A stretch of 64,000 bases of DNA from Nipponacmea schrenckii (Eukaryota > Mollusca > Gastropoda > Lottiidae): contig JAUJPP010000012.1 of assembly GCA_030562195.1 (NCBI GenBank), forward strand, positions 18,724,001 through 18,788,000, in the 5' to 3' direction. Shown here one piece after another: positions 36,342 through 51,300 of this stretch (position 1 is the stretch's first letter; each line of letters begins with the position of its first letter). The notes beneath the pieces are model-generated. The model did no database searches, was not told where the DNA came from, and saw only the letters and a list, made by a program, of their open reading frames with translations. Made by a program: the position numbers and the translations under genes.

Positions 36342-39300
36342 CTGGAATAACAAAAACAATTATAAGATAACAAAATACCCTTTTTAAAGATGATACACAG
36401 TCTTGAAACTGCTGCTGCTGTTTAATAAGCCTGTTTAAAAAGGCTTTCTTATAACCTCAAAACTTAATATTGAAAAGTTTTCCTGATGAGGATATACCAC
36501 AATGAGAATTTACAAGATGAGGATTTACAAGAAGAGAATTTCCCTAATGAGGATTTACAAGATGAGAAATTAACATGATGAGGAATGACCATAATGAGAA
36601 TTTACAAGATGAGGAATGACCATGATGAGGAATGACCATGATGAGGAATGACCATGATGAGGAATGAACATGATGAGGAATGACCATGATGAGGAATGAA
36701 CATGATGAGGAATGACCAAGATAAGGAATGACCATGATGAAGAGTGACCATGATGAGGAATGAACATGATGAGGAATGACCATGATGAGGAATGAACATG
36801 ATGAGGAATGGCCATGTTAAGGATGACCATAATGAGAATTTACAAGATGAGAAATGACCATGATGAGGAATGACAATGATGAGGAATGACCATAATGAGA
36901 ATTTACAAGATGAGGAATGACCATGATGAGGAATGACCATGATGAGGAATGACAATGATGAGGAATGACCATAATGAGAACTTACAAGATGAGAAATTAA
37001 CATGATGAGGAATGACCATGATGAAGAATGACCATGATAAGGAATGACCATGATGAGAACTTATAAGATGAGAAATTAACATGATGAGGAATGACCATGA
37101 TGAGATTTTACGAGATGAGGAATGACCATGATGAGGAATGACCATGAAAAGGAATGACCATAATGAGGAATGACCATGATGAGGAATGACCATGATGAGG
37201 TATGACCATGATGAGGAATGACCATGATGAAGAATGACCATGATGAGGAATGACGATGATGAAGAATGACTATGATGAGGAATGACCATGATGAGGAATG
37301 ACCATGATGAGGAATAACCATGAAAAGGAATGACCATAATAAGGAATGACCATAATAAGGAATGACCATGATGAGGAATGACCATAATGAGGAATGACCA
37401 TGATGAGGAATGACCATAATGAGAATTTAAGAGATGAAAATTTACATGATGAGAATTTACATGATGAAGATTTACTATGATTACTTGGAGAAGATTTTCC
37501 TGATGAGGAATTCCTTCAATACCTTGATGAGGATTGCCCAAGATAAAGATTTACCTTATAATAATTTATATCTAGAACATGCATTGGCAACATGAGGTCA
37601 AGTTAAAAGGACAGGTTCGTCATTATCGGGAGTTGATTTGTGTCTTTAATATATGTAAATATTCTTCAGAAGTACTAGAAATGTACAAAAATCGCATAAT
37701 ATCTCTCAAAATATCCCAAAACGAAGAATTTCACTTCTGTATCATATATGTCTTTTCTGTTTATGGCAGAACTAGATAATTGTGCCCAAACATGCATTTG
37801 AAGGCAAAAATTTAACAATGAGGTGTGAGCATTATAACTGATTAGCTAGACTTTTACAATTAGTTCAAATAAGATGGTGAATCTGTCCCTTTAATAACCA
37901 TGATGTGTGGCAACAGTCTAAACTTCAATCTTGTTGAATTGTAGAAGAACCAGATGCTAGATTTCAATTATATAAAGTGATACACAGGGCTATATTTCAG
38001 CTCTAAGCAGATTGAAGTTATTGGTAATAAAGATACCTACCTTTGTTGTGGGTTGTATGTTTGTTGAGATGGGGTCATGGATTGTTGAGGTATAAAGTTA
38101 CCTCCACTGTTCATCATACCCGTATTCTGAGTGCCTTGATATGATTGGTTATAGCCTTGTGACATCATTCCGGTATTCATGGTGTCCATCATTCTATTAG
38201 CAGGCTGGGGCATGGCATTGTATCCTTGGTAATTACCAGACATTCCTGCAATAATATAACAATATCAGCATTATTTTAGATTTTGACATAGCGTTATAGC
38301 CCCAATAATTGTGAAACATTTCTGCAAAAACATGATTCAGAAAATTCTGAAATTTTCTGTCAATGGCCAATGCCTTTTTAATCAATTTTGCTTTAACAGT
38401 CTTGGCTCCCATAAAGTTGCTTTTAGTAAGGAAGTGAACAAAAATTTGTTTTAAACTTTGTCGACTTTTTAAAATTAGTTGCAGAAATGCAGCAGGTACT
38501 TAAGTTCCTCCTAAAAAGAAAATCACAAACTTTCAATTTTGAATTCGACAAATGACAATTTTCTCTCGAAAATCAATTGAACCAACCAACCTTGCTGCAT
38601 GGGATGCATTGAAACATGTTGGCCTGGTGCAGATGCCATATTGTTACCATACGTTCCTGAGTTTTTCTGTTTTTGAAATATGTGGTTCCTTATCAGCTGC
38701 TGGTTGTGATGTCTCTGCATCATAGTTTGCATCTGAGGCTGAGCGCCAGGTCCCATGTAACTGGCACCAGTTGGTGGAGGTTTAGTTCTACTCTGTAGGA
38801 AATTATTGAGCATCATTTTAGAGTTGCTATTAGAACTGGAATTATTGTACATATTACTGAATCTTGGTCGAGGATCTGAAATAAAAAAAAATAAGCATAT
38901 AGATTTCCTCTCTTAAATTGGAAATGAAAAAAAAAATGAATGGAGTTTTACGTCCTACTGTAATCTTAAATTGGAAGATGAGAGTGGAAGGTATCTGTAT
39001 AATAAGGAGTGTGCAACAGAGCAAATGCAATCCATTTCCTTATTTGCTTTCCAACAGTTGAAAATGAACATCATTAATGACAATTAGCACCAAAAGTCAG
39101 GGTGTCATAGTGTTTTCTATTTAGGACTATAGCCTCCCCAGCATAGAAGCTTGTCTGGAATTGGGACCAAACTTTCAATATTATCATTTCAGATTGTAAG
39201 GGAATTGCCTGTGAAAATCTGTAGGTCTGACTATCTAGGTTGAGATTCAATCAACTAGAGTAAATTTGGATAAAATGAAGTAGAGCAGTATCTTACTTTG

Positions 39301-42300
39301 GGTCATTGGTTGATTGTAACCATATTGAGGAGGTTGTGGAGGTTGATTATTATACCAATTACTAGGTCCAGGAGGTTGGTACATGTTGGGCTCAGGACCA
39401 TATGGATAGGGACGTACAGTTGGTGGCTGAAATGAAATGAAATGGAGTTTTACATCTAACTTTTCTGCATCTATAAGGACTGATGAAGTCAAACAATAAT
39501 ATGTGTACAATGAGGTAAACTTTATCAAATAGACTGCTCCAAGACTCTGTAACATTCACAGGCTGCAGCACAGTTCATTTGTACAAAGATGCTTTTTCCA
39601 AGTCATCCCATCTGAACAAAATATACAAAAATAAATAACGAAACTATGTTCATCTAAACATTTGATAACATGAAAAACAAAATCCAGTCTGATTTTTAAG
39701 GTTTTTTTAATAGTAGTTTATTACCAAATGATTATTTTAAAATTTCACAATATTAGTTATGTTAAAATGCATGCAATTTTACTTTAAAATATTGACCTAC
39801 CTGCATATAAGGTGTAGACCCAGCTTTAGACTGTCTTCTTCTCCTAGTAGGTTTAGCTTTCTTACCTCCATCACTATTATTTACATCTAATGTATCTTTA
39901 ACTTTCTCTTCCTGTAATAATATATAGTAGTAATATACACAAATACTACAAACACTCCTTTGTGAACTAGTGATGACAAGACTATGCTACAATATTATCC
40001 AAAATAGTGTCCAATTGTAAATGTTATTCCAATGCCATGAATATGTGGTAATAATTATCATAATTGGAACTTAAACTTTCTGAACTTATTGTCATACATC
40101 ACATCACAATAACAAACTATCTGATCATCAAACATCCAATTTAATATATTTTTTCCAAGTTACAAATACTGATATTTCAATAACTTCAACTGATGAAGAA
40201 CAGTTTAACCATGAGAAAAACGAAGTGTTTTGAATGATACCAATAATGAGAAAAACTGTAGTATTCGAATGTATCCATGTTTTGACTTAATTAGCCCTGA
40301 TCTTTTGGCAATGATATTTGCAGATTTTTTAGTAATAACAGTTTGGACTATTGAAAAACAATTATTTTTGAACCTAAATGGATGGAATGCAAAATTTGAA
40401 TATTTTCAACTATGTAAAAATAAAATGGATTATATCACTGAAGGAATAAAAGGAATTTATTTCTCATGCTCGAATCAAACCTTTCAAGCATGTCAAATCC
40501 ATTCAGGCTAGGCATTAAATAAAAAAAAGGAACAATTAAACTACATGCTTACCACTTTTTCTGGAGGTGGTTCTAATTCCTCTGGTGGTAAAGGTGGTGC
40601 TTCCAGATAATATTCATCAGGTTGAGTTAACAAGTGAGAGTGATACAGAGATAACCTGATAAATAGATAACGATAATATCATATATTGATAACCATAGAG
40701 GTTAAGATAATTAATTGTAATAATTGATAATGAAGGACTGGAATAAATAGATTCTGATGGGAAGGAGTGGATAAGAGATAATGAAGAATGGATATTAAGA
40801 GATAAGGATAATGAAGTACTGAATTCAAAAGATTAAGATAATGAAGTAATAAGATAATAAGATTAAGATAATGAAGTAATAAGATAATAAGATTAAGATA
40901 ATGAAGTTATGAAGAGAAAAGATGGTGCTAGAAGTAACAGGATAAAGGGAACAAGATTATGGAATAAAGAAATAGAGATAATGAATTACTTGGATATAGA
41001 GAGATAATGAAGTATAAAGATAATGAAGTATTGAGATAATGAACTTACAGTATAAAGATAATGAAGTATAAAGATAATGAACTTACAGTATAAAGATAAT
41101 GAAGTATTGAGATAATGAACTTACAGTATAAAGATAATGAAGTATAAGATTGAAGTATAAAGATAATGAACTTGTAGTATAAAGATAATGAAGTATTGAG
41201 ATAATGAACTTACAGTATAAAGATAATGAAGTACTTGAGATAATGAACTTACAGTATAAAGATAATGAAGTACTGAGATAATGAACTTACAGTATAAAGA
41301 TAATGAAGTACTGAGATAATGAACTTACAGTATAAAGATAATGAAGTACTGAGATAATGAACTTGTAGTATAAAGATAATGAAGTATTGAGATAATGAAC
41401 TTAGTATAAAGATAATGAAGTATGAGATATGAACTTTTGATAAGTAAGTCCCAAGATAATGATTAGTATAAGATATGAACTTCAGTAGCTTACGTTAAAG
41501 ATAATGAAGTACTGAGATAATGAACTTACTATAAAGATAATGAAGTACTTTAGATATGAACTTTACTATAAAGATAATGAAGTATTGAGATAATGAACTT
41601 GTAGTATAAAAAATAATGAAGTATTGAGATAATGAATAAGAAACATACCTATGTTGCTCTTCATAACGTAATGTTTTTTTCTCTGTTTTGATAGCACTAA
41701 AGTTCGCCCAGGGTATACAATGTGCATTTCTATAACCTTCTATAACTTCCCAAGGATTCACTTTTATCTTCTGAGCTACTTGCAAGCCCTGCAAAAATAC
41801 ACAATTCCTTCTGTCAAGACAATTTTATTTTTTACTATGAAAATAAATGTACCACACTGATCGAGCTTTCAGATACAAAAGATTCTAAAAAGAAATTCTA
41901 CTCTTGAAACAAAGATCCAGTTCTAGTTAAGTAGAAGATAATATACATGGTTTCAATCTTTTTTTCATAAGTATACAAACAGAAAACCTCATATATAATT
42001 CAAGTAATTGAGTTAAAATACAAGGTTTCAATCTTCTCTTTTCTGTGAGTTAAAACAGAAATAGTAAACTATTCTATAATATGAGTAATTGAGTTATTAT
42101 ACAAGGTTTTAACTGTCTAAAAATAAAAACCATGTACAGTTACAGTTTTTTTAGTTATTTTTTTTAAAAGTCCTTTTGTGTCATATATATAACAAGGTTT
42201 TAAGCGGTTACCATTGATATGTTTGCTGTTACTACACAAATGACATTAGTACTCTACCAGCAAACCTACCGAACACTTAGTATAAGCTACTATACCTGTT

Positions 42301-45300
42301 TCTTGCCAATAGAATCAAATCCAGCTATTTTATTGCCCTTTGTATCTACTAAAGTACCGTACGTTTCACAGGTTATGACATCATATTGACGTTTAGGTAT
42401 GGGTAATAACTGTCGTAATCGGTCAATACAGTTTGACTGTTTATCACCTAATTCTTTCTGAAATTAGAAATTAAATATAATTAGAAACGAGTGATATGTA
42501 TAGGGTGTTACAGGACAAATGTGATTCTAGATTTAGAGAGAAAAATATTAATTTTAAACAATTATTGTTTGACACTAACCCATTCAGAGAGAAATTAATT
42601 AAAAACAATCCATCAAAACCAATATGTTTATCACTTACAGACAACAAATAAACAAAGGTAAATAAAAATTTTGATTTTTCTTTGAATTTTTTTCTTGATT
42701 CATATTACTGCTGAATGCTTTGAAAATTAACGTGGATAAAGAATGCTTCCATCTACAACGTCATAAGGTAACAAAAAAATACAACCTTGAGTTTCTTGAT
42801 GAGATTTGTGTAGGCTTTCTTATTTTCTTCCCCTTTATCTCCCTCCTCTGACAGGAGAGTTCCATGTATCAGGACTGATAACATGTCTAATACAGTCGTA
42901 AATAATTCACTGAAAATATACAAACATATATGAGGACAGATTTGAATTGTAATTACAAAAGAAAAGAAAAACTTTGCTAGTAAATCAGCAATAATCTACT
43001 TTATAATACCAAAGAGCAGTTTATAGTAAACTGGACCAATGTTGTGTTCACAGGCAGAAACTAAGTCTCATGGTGAAAATTCAGACAGCATAATTTAGCT
43101 TGACATAGCATTGACAACTAAGAAGTCCAATAATGTTCCCATTCAATCAATACAAAGATAACAATAGCTCCAACAACAATAGCTTCCTTTAGTGCAAAGC
43201 TCTTGATTGCATGGTAGACCAGTTTAAATCTGCAGCACATATTAGAACCTTGTGCTGAATTTATTCTGCCCCAGGACCAATTTTTAATAGTTTATTCAGC
43301 ACAAGAAAAAATCATTGCCAGTGACTTCACCCAACTTACTTATTGGTTGTTTGTGTGTCAACTACACCATAACTTATTAACATTAATAATAACAGTGCCC
43401 ATTCACTAGTAGTGGTAGAATTTCTCTGTATAGTATCAATCATTCCACCAACCTACAATTATATTGATATGTTTATAAAACTATTTATAAAACCTGAACT
43501 TTATTAAACCTTGTGCCATAGAGAACCTAACTTTTAACAGCTGCAACAAGGAAGCTTGAGAATCTAAAGTTCTAAAAATGAATATAATCATGATGATCAA
43601 TGAAAATCAAGATTGTTGAATGCCATGAATGCCATTTAAGTTCAATGAATGCCATTTAAGTTCAATGAATGCCATTTAAGTTCATTGAATCCAATTTAAG
43701 TTCAGTTGCCATGACATTTCAGTAAATGCCATAAAACTTCAATGAATGCTATGAAATTGCAGTAAATGCCAAAGAAGGCCATTTAAGTTCAATGAATGAC
43801 AATCAAGTTCACAAAAGTGCATTGAATAGAAGGTAATATTAATGAATCCAATGAGAGAAATAAGATAATAACAAGAATTTACCAACCAAGGATAATCTTA
43901 ACTGTAAATCTTTATGTAAGTCTTGTCTAATCTTATATTCATCAGGCGATTTCTCCTGTAAATATAAACAGAATTTTCACTGGAGCTACAGATGTGGGAG
44001 TGAAACAAACAGAAAGTAATAAACAAACAGAAGTAATAAGAATCTCTGCTACACAAACTCAAATGGAAGATAAAAAAAACTCTTTGTCTTAGTAACCAAG
44101 AAAATTAGTACAGAGAATTTTGGATTCTTCTAAGCACTTACAGTAATTGTTATTATTATATACCTTAAGGCTAGAAATTAATGCGTCAACAAATTAATGC
44201 AACATGAGGTATAGAGACTAAAATGTTTAAAATTAATGTGATCAGCGATAGGTGTCGCATTTTTTTATATAATAAAAAAAAAATGGCTTAACAGTACTAA
44301 TCAGCTTCAAATTTAGAGATAATTACCTAATTACTTAATCCCATCCAGTCTCAATTTAAACACTTGACCTATATTAGCTTTTGTCCATATAATTCACTTG
44401 GAAATATGTATTTAAAAATGCGGATACAAATTAATGCGATCGCGGATAGGTTGCATTTAACGCATTAATTTCTATCTCGCAATAATTTGTAGCCTTACAG
44501 TAATGCTCTCTATAAATATTGTATTTATTCTATTAAGATCTTACCAATATTTCTTTCATATTAAAGATGAACTTTTCTAACTGTGAATGTAAAGAATTCA
44601 ATAGCCCTTCTCTTTGTTCATCTTGTCCCTTTAAACATGATAGAACTAGAGACAGAAATGGTTGATGACCTAATAGGGATTTGCTGAAAAGAAAGAAACA
44701 ATGGTCAAATAATAATAATAAACTCTTTATTTTACATTAAAAAAAATCATGGTGATCCATTAGATCCAAATGTTCATATGACAAGACTTCTTCAATGTTT
44801 TTTCCTCCCTGATCTGATCTCCGAGATAGAGAAACCCGGATGGCATCATTATAATTGATAATATTTCTTACAAATTTATTATTTATTAAATCTATTGATT
44901 AACTTGACTCTGCTGTATCTACTGTACTGTATATAATTACCGATCGAGCCGTGAATATCCCCAATACATCATAATTAGCTATTTTTTGTAACAACATTAA
45001 ACGATCATTGATTGGCTGATACTATACATTTAGCCAATCAGGTATCAGCATCTTGTCAATAATCATTTCTGTTTACCCGCATTTGTCATAAAACGGAAAA
45101 ATTTGGAAAATTATTTTAATTGTGAAGGAAATTATTTAAACGTAAGACTAGTAGTAGTAGTACTGTAGTGTAGATTGAGCTAGGCCTATTCATTCATACA
45201 TTTTTGAATAATTCGAAAAGGAATCATCGGTAGAGTGCCTCTTACACAAAACACTTGTTCCTGACGGTTTTATGTCACAAATCCTTTAAACAAAATTTGT

Positions 45301-48300
45301 AGTGTCCACATTTCTTTGAGAGCGTCCGCATCCCTTTGCGAGTGTCCACACCCTTTTGAAAGTGTCACTATTGCCAATGATCTTTGTTTGATGTCCTTTC
45401 CACAAAGTTGAAACAAAACAATGTACACCCTTGCAACACTATAAACTAAAATATTTGAAATTATCCACATTACCTTTTTTGATTTTTTTCTTTATCAAAT
45501 TTAGATTTGGAGACTAGATTGTTACCACTCTCTAAAACCTGACCAGCAGATTTTAACACTCGACCTTGTACATTAGCTGATAGTTTAGATATAAGTGGTG
45601 CCACAAGCCATATACTATCATCACTATCAGACCTAGACCAACAAATTATATAAAAAATAAACTTATTCAATAATTTTGAGCCAATTCCAAGGGGATCTTT
45701 CAAATCTGAAACTTATTACCATTTTTGCCATTAAAAATACTGGTATAATTTTCTGACAGGGAACATATTAATCAAAGTGATTTAGATTTACTTCAGAGAT
45801 CCTATCTTAGATGTTCTATGTTCATTTATACAGTATATAAAGAAGCTTTCAAAAGATACAACATGAGGTGACAAAAAACATAAGAAATCTAAGATGATTT
45901 AAACGATGGCCATATCCAATCAATAACTGGATGCTTATAGTGTAACCTTATTCAAATAGCATAATAATTTGAAATATCAATGTTCTAAAAGATAATAATA
46001 TATTTTAAGACATCCCGTGTTCAAAGAGTTAATATCAAAATCTTACTTTTTATGTGGAGTAGGTGTTGAACTATTAGTTGATTTATTACTCTCTGTCTGC
46101 TGGTGAAACAAGTCTATAGTTCCCTTGGCAAATATATCTAATAAACTATTCTTTTCCTAAAATAAAATAAATATCCATAATTTAGTATAAACATTTCAAC
46201 AAATCATTTAAAATACAGAGAAACCCCTCTCAACAGCATCCTCTATAAACCGGCATCCCTTGTAAACCAGCATATTTTAAAAGTCCCGACCAAATCACTA
46301 TATTATAATACATAGGAGATAAAACCTGGTAAACTGCCACCCTCCCTTAACCGCAATCCAGCATCAAAATCAAGTCCCAAAATAGTTAATCTGGTCTCTC
46401 TAAACTGGCATTTGACTAATCTGTTGATGGCATGAAAGATGAATACGACACATGCTAATTAATCACTAATCAAATTTAAACCGGTAATCACTCTAAACCG
46501 GCGTTGTTTCCAGAATGCTGGTTAAGATGGGTTTCACTGTACATTAATCAGTATTGACACATTTATAAAGATAATTTTAAGATTTAGTTCTGTCAGTGAT
46601 GCAAGAGGTGCTAAGGTAGAAAAAATGGTGGAATGAAAGGAGACTATTTCTTTGTTACGTTATTAAGGAACAATTGCTGTAATTTAAGATCTAAATTTCT
46701 TTGATGTGAGCTAATGAGTTATACTTACTGCTACTGATGTAGACTGTTTAAACATAAACTGTAATTCTAGCCAGCTGACCCGTAATGACCATTTGTCTAA
46801 TGTCTACAAATAACAAAAAACAATAAGTCAAAATGCTTTTTTCCAGTACAATTGTTAGTAACAACATCAATACCATCATCAATACCTGGTTCGTTTGCTG
46901 TTTTGTGTTTAAAAATAAAAATATTTGACAATGTGAAATCCTACTAGTTATAGAATCTAGCTAGCGAAATATTATTACCAGAGTCTGATTAAAATGCAGA
47001 TCTCAATTGTTTTAGTGTTCTGCTAAATAGAAACCTGGTAGTGACAGTGACAATATATCATTGAACCTTGCGTAAAAGGTCATTGCTTACACTTGACAAT
47101 GTTATACTAGCTATATAAATACCTGTAATATTCTGATTGTTATCCTGACAATGTAATACTAGCTATATAAATACCTGTAATATTCTGATTGTTATTCTGA
47201 CAATGTAATACTAGCTATATAAATACCAGTAATATTCTGATTGTTATTCTGACAATGTAATACTAGCAATATAAATACCTGTAATATTCTGATTGTAATT
47301 CTGACAATGTAATACTACATGTAGCTATATAAATACCTGTAATATTCTGATTGTTATTCTGACAATGTAATACTAGCTATATAAATACCTGTAATATTCT
47401 GATTGTTATTCTGACAATGTAATACTAGCAATATAAATACCTGTAATATTCTGATTGTTATTCTGACAATGTTATACTAGCTATATAAATACCAATAATA
47501 TTCTGATGATTATTCTGACAATGTACATGTAATACTAGCTATATAAATACCTGTAATATTCTGATTATATTAGATTTATTATCTGTTTCTGTACCATCGT
47601 ATTGATTAGGTACACCAGTAGGATAACATATCATCTGTAATAACTGGTGAGCCTGTAATAAACAATCATCTGTTAATAACCCTTTCATCACTAATGGCCT
47701 CTCTACCAACCACATAATAAGTGATATAATGCCCTGTGTGATGCAGCTGTTACAAAGTGACGTCAAATAACCTAAATTCCCATCAATTTTTTGATAATTA
47801 AAATTACCATTTTAGAGTTGACATTTAAAGATTTCTCTGGAAACTGGACAAGAGTAAGCCATTGTCTAATGATGCATTCCTCTGAAAATTTCCCTCATGA
47901 CATACTGCATAGAGTTGCTCATCTTAATAAGAAAAGTTACCTGTTTAGGTGATAGTAGATTATCTAACAACATATCTTCATGAAACAAACTATATTCAGG
48001 TTCTTTTAAAAACTTCTCTCGGACCCATTCCTGACTACACATCTCACGTAGAGAATACTTGGCAAACTCACTTAATCCAGCTCTCTCTACACCACTGTTT
48101 TTACTTGTCATAGAGGATCTGAAAGTATACAAAAATTTAAGATTTGTATTGGACACAAAAGCATAGACTTTAAAATGCACTTATTACAATTCTATAAAAA
48201 TGTTTTTATATTGATCCAAACATACTGCAAGACAAGATAACCCTTTCAAAGCTGAAATGGTGGGTGTCATAATCAGTTTGACTTACAGTAGAGTCAATAA

Positions 48301-51300
48301 GTTTAATAACTTACCCAAGTAAATTAAGATCTATTTCATCATCATCTAAATGTTGTAATAAATTACTAAATATATCTCCTGATTTATCTTTGGTATTACT
48401 ATTTGTATTTTTGGCTTTATAGTCATCATCATTGTATGAATCACCTATAATACAGAGCAGAACATATTAATATATACTATATCATATACACAGCACAGAT
48501 AGAAATTAATTTCATATGAAAGTAGGCTGTAACTTGGGTGAACTAAATCCAACAATTGATAATATTGTCCAAATTCGTGAAATTGCTGACAGTTAGGTTG
48601 CTCTCAGTTCTGTAAGTGACAAGAGTCAACAAAAAAGCTTGCTATAAATTGACTGAATTACTAAAGCTTACACTAACCTAACATTAAGATAGCTTTTAAA
48701 ACAGCTAGTACACCACCAACAGTGATGCTATCATGAGCTGCTTCCAAAAGATGACAATCTGCTGATGATTTGATTAATGGTGCATTACGACTACCAGATG
48801 ACAGTCCTGGCTGGGGTTGTGTTAAATGAGATGTTTTAAACAGACGCAACAGTAAATGACATGTCAGTCTGGCTCCAGACTCAGCATCTTGATCTCCACC
48901 AGCTGAAAAAAGGTATGATGTTGAATGTGTTACTATGGTATATCAAGAATACTACCGGTGCCAACAGCACTTGCAGTACCGGTTCCAGAACAAAAAATCT
49001 TAGAAAGATAGCAACAACCATTTTTTATGAAGATCCTGTCTACCAGGCTGGTCAGTGGCATTGATCTTTTCTGGATTATCCAAATCCATTTGCAGGTTAT
49101 TCAAGACAACCAAATTTTTACAGTGACTGACTGAGATTAGAACTTGCAACCACCATTAATTTTACATAGTCTGATGGTGATAGAACATTATAAACTACGG
49201 GTGGACCAAAAACAAACTATATATTACCTGATGGACAAGCTGACATCAATGAAGGTAAAGCTACATGGATAACAAAATCTTGTAGAGAAAAACAATGTCT
49301 AGCTATCAATATAGCTGTAAATACAGATAGTGAATCATGTATAGACATATCACTCACCTGAAATATAATACAGATGAATGAATAAATGAATGTGGTGAAT
49401 AAATGAAGTGAATGAAGGTTATGTCTTTTTGGACATGAGTAAGATAATAAATGCATTGCACAATGAGACAAACTTTGCCAGGAGAGTGACATAAACTGTT
49501 GAATGAATGAAGGAATGAATGAATGGACGAATGGATAAATGAAAGAATAAATATCCACAATAATAATAATATGGACATTTATAAAGCGCTTATAGTCACA
49601 TCACATAGGGACATGCTCAGAGCGCTATATCACTATATACACCAGCTGACTATTGGTCATTTTCTACAACATCTACTACCTATCCACAAGGTATCAAATC
49701 TAGATTCATTGTTCTTTGGGTGCAAATCTCAAACTTTTACGTCGGACAGTATGGTAGCTGTTTCCAGAGACATCGTAATAATACTTACATCAATTTGAGT
49801 TAAAACATCTATAAAACCACAACTGTTGTTAGATGAACAACATAAAGCCTTCAGTACACCTAACCATTCTGAACTTAAGGCATTACATCTAGCAGTAAAT
49901 TCAGCACATAGTATAGCAATTTCATTTAATCTGAAAAACATAATATGTCAAGCTATAATTTCAGCTATGCAATCAAATTCCATCGATTGTAAAGTTTCTT
50001 TCATTTCTTTTTATTGCATTACAGCAGAACTTATCAAAAGATTTAAAAAGGATGTACAGTTAACCAAACTTGATCACTATCAGTTGGTAAAGCAACATTT
50101 TAATGCCTATGTCCAACAGACATATCTTTTTCATTATAAAAAAACATTGTAAATTATGTGTTAAATATGCTTTTCCACATGCATATATCTATTTGGCCAT
50201 GACCTTGTAGATTTGATTATCCCAGGATAAAACTGTAACTAAAGATTTTACGTCTGGTCAATCAAAACATTTTCCTGCAATTTTTTGTTGCAAGGAATCT
50301 AATTAATCAAAATTAATGACAAGAATCTTGGATTGTGAAAGCAACAGTTGGATAATGGATATGTCCAAACATTGCTTCAAGTAGGAACATGGTGTTGAAG
50401 ATACAAGCCATTGGAATTGAAATCGGAATCAAACAATAAATCTGAGATAAAATAAAGTATGAGAACTCAGTGAAAAGGAGATATATATAATAATATTTGA
50501 CTAACCTCTCAGGTTGTTGAGTACCACAAATATTTAAAGTAGCATTACAAACAAAACTGTATAAATTCAATAAATTTTCTTGAACTTGACGGACAAATGG
50601 TTGATCAATCTGTACTTTACTGAAAGATAAATATGATTAAATATGTTATTTTTATAGATCAGATAGACTTTTAGTTTAATCACACCATAGAACAAAATAA
50701 CGTACTTGTGTTTAGATCAGATTGGTTTAAAAATAAAAACATATCCTATTATGAGATATGGAATTGGTACATATCATTAGTGTGTATCCAAGAAGAAATG
50801 AAATGATATCACTAGAGTATATGCAAGAAAAATTGAAATGATATCACTAGTGTGTATGCAAGAAAAATTAAAAAGATATCATAAGTGTGTATACAGGAAG
50901 AAAAGAAATGATATCATTAGTGTGTATACAAGAAGAAATGAAATGATATCACTAGTGTGTATGAAGAAGAAATGAAATGATATACTAGTGTGTATGCAAA
51001 AGAAATGAAATGATATCACTAGTGTGTATGTAAGAAGAAATGAAATGATATCACAGTGTGTATGCAAGAAGAAATGAAATGATATCACTAGTGTGTATGC
51101 AAGAAGAAATGAAATGATATCACTAGTGTTATGAAGAAGAAATGAAATGATATCATAGTGTGTATGCAAGAAGAAATGAAATGATATCACTAGTATGTAT
51201 GCAAGAAAAATTGAAATGATATCACTAGTGTGTATGCAAGAAAAATTAAAATGATATCATTAGTGTGTATACAAGAAGAAATGAAATGATATCATTAGTG

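Noticed and set aside
36544..37541. Long minus-strand frames of the [15 protein letters not shown] type
   Set aside because: They are three-frame products of a 16-bp minisatellite inside the last MED12 intron. Exons 39 and 40 join in phase without them.
40230..40511. 93-codon plus-strand frame
   Set aside because: Inside a MED12 intron, no recognised domain, no splice or promoter signals.
49826..50152. 108-codon plus-strand frame
   Set aside because: Lies antisense to MED12 exon 20 and adjacent intron; exon 20 is certain.
50879..51190. 103-codon Phe/His-rich minus frame
   Set aside because: Product of the 35-bp minisatellite in an intron.
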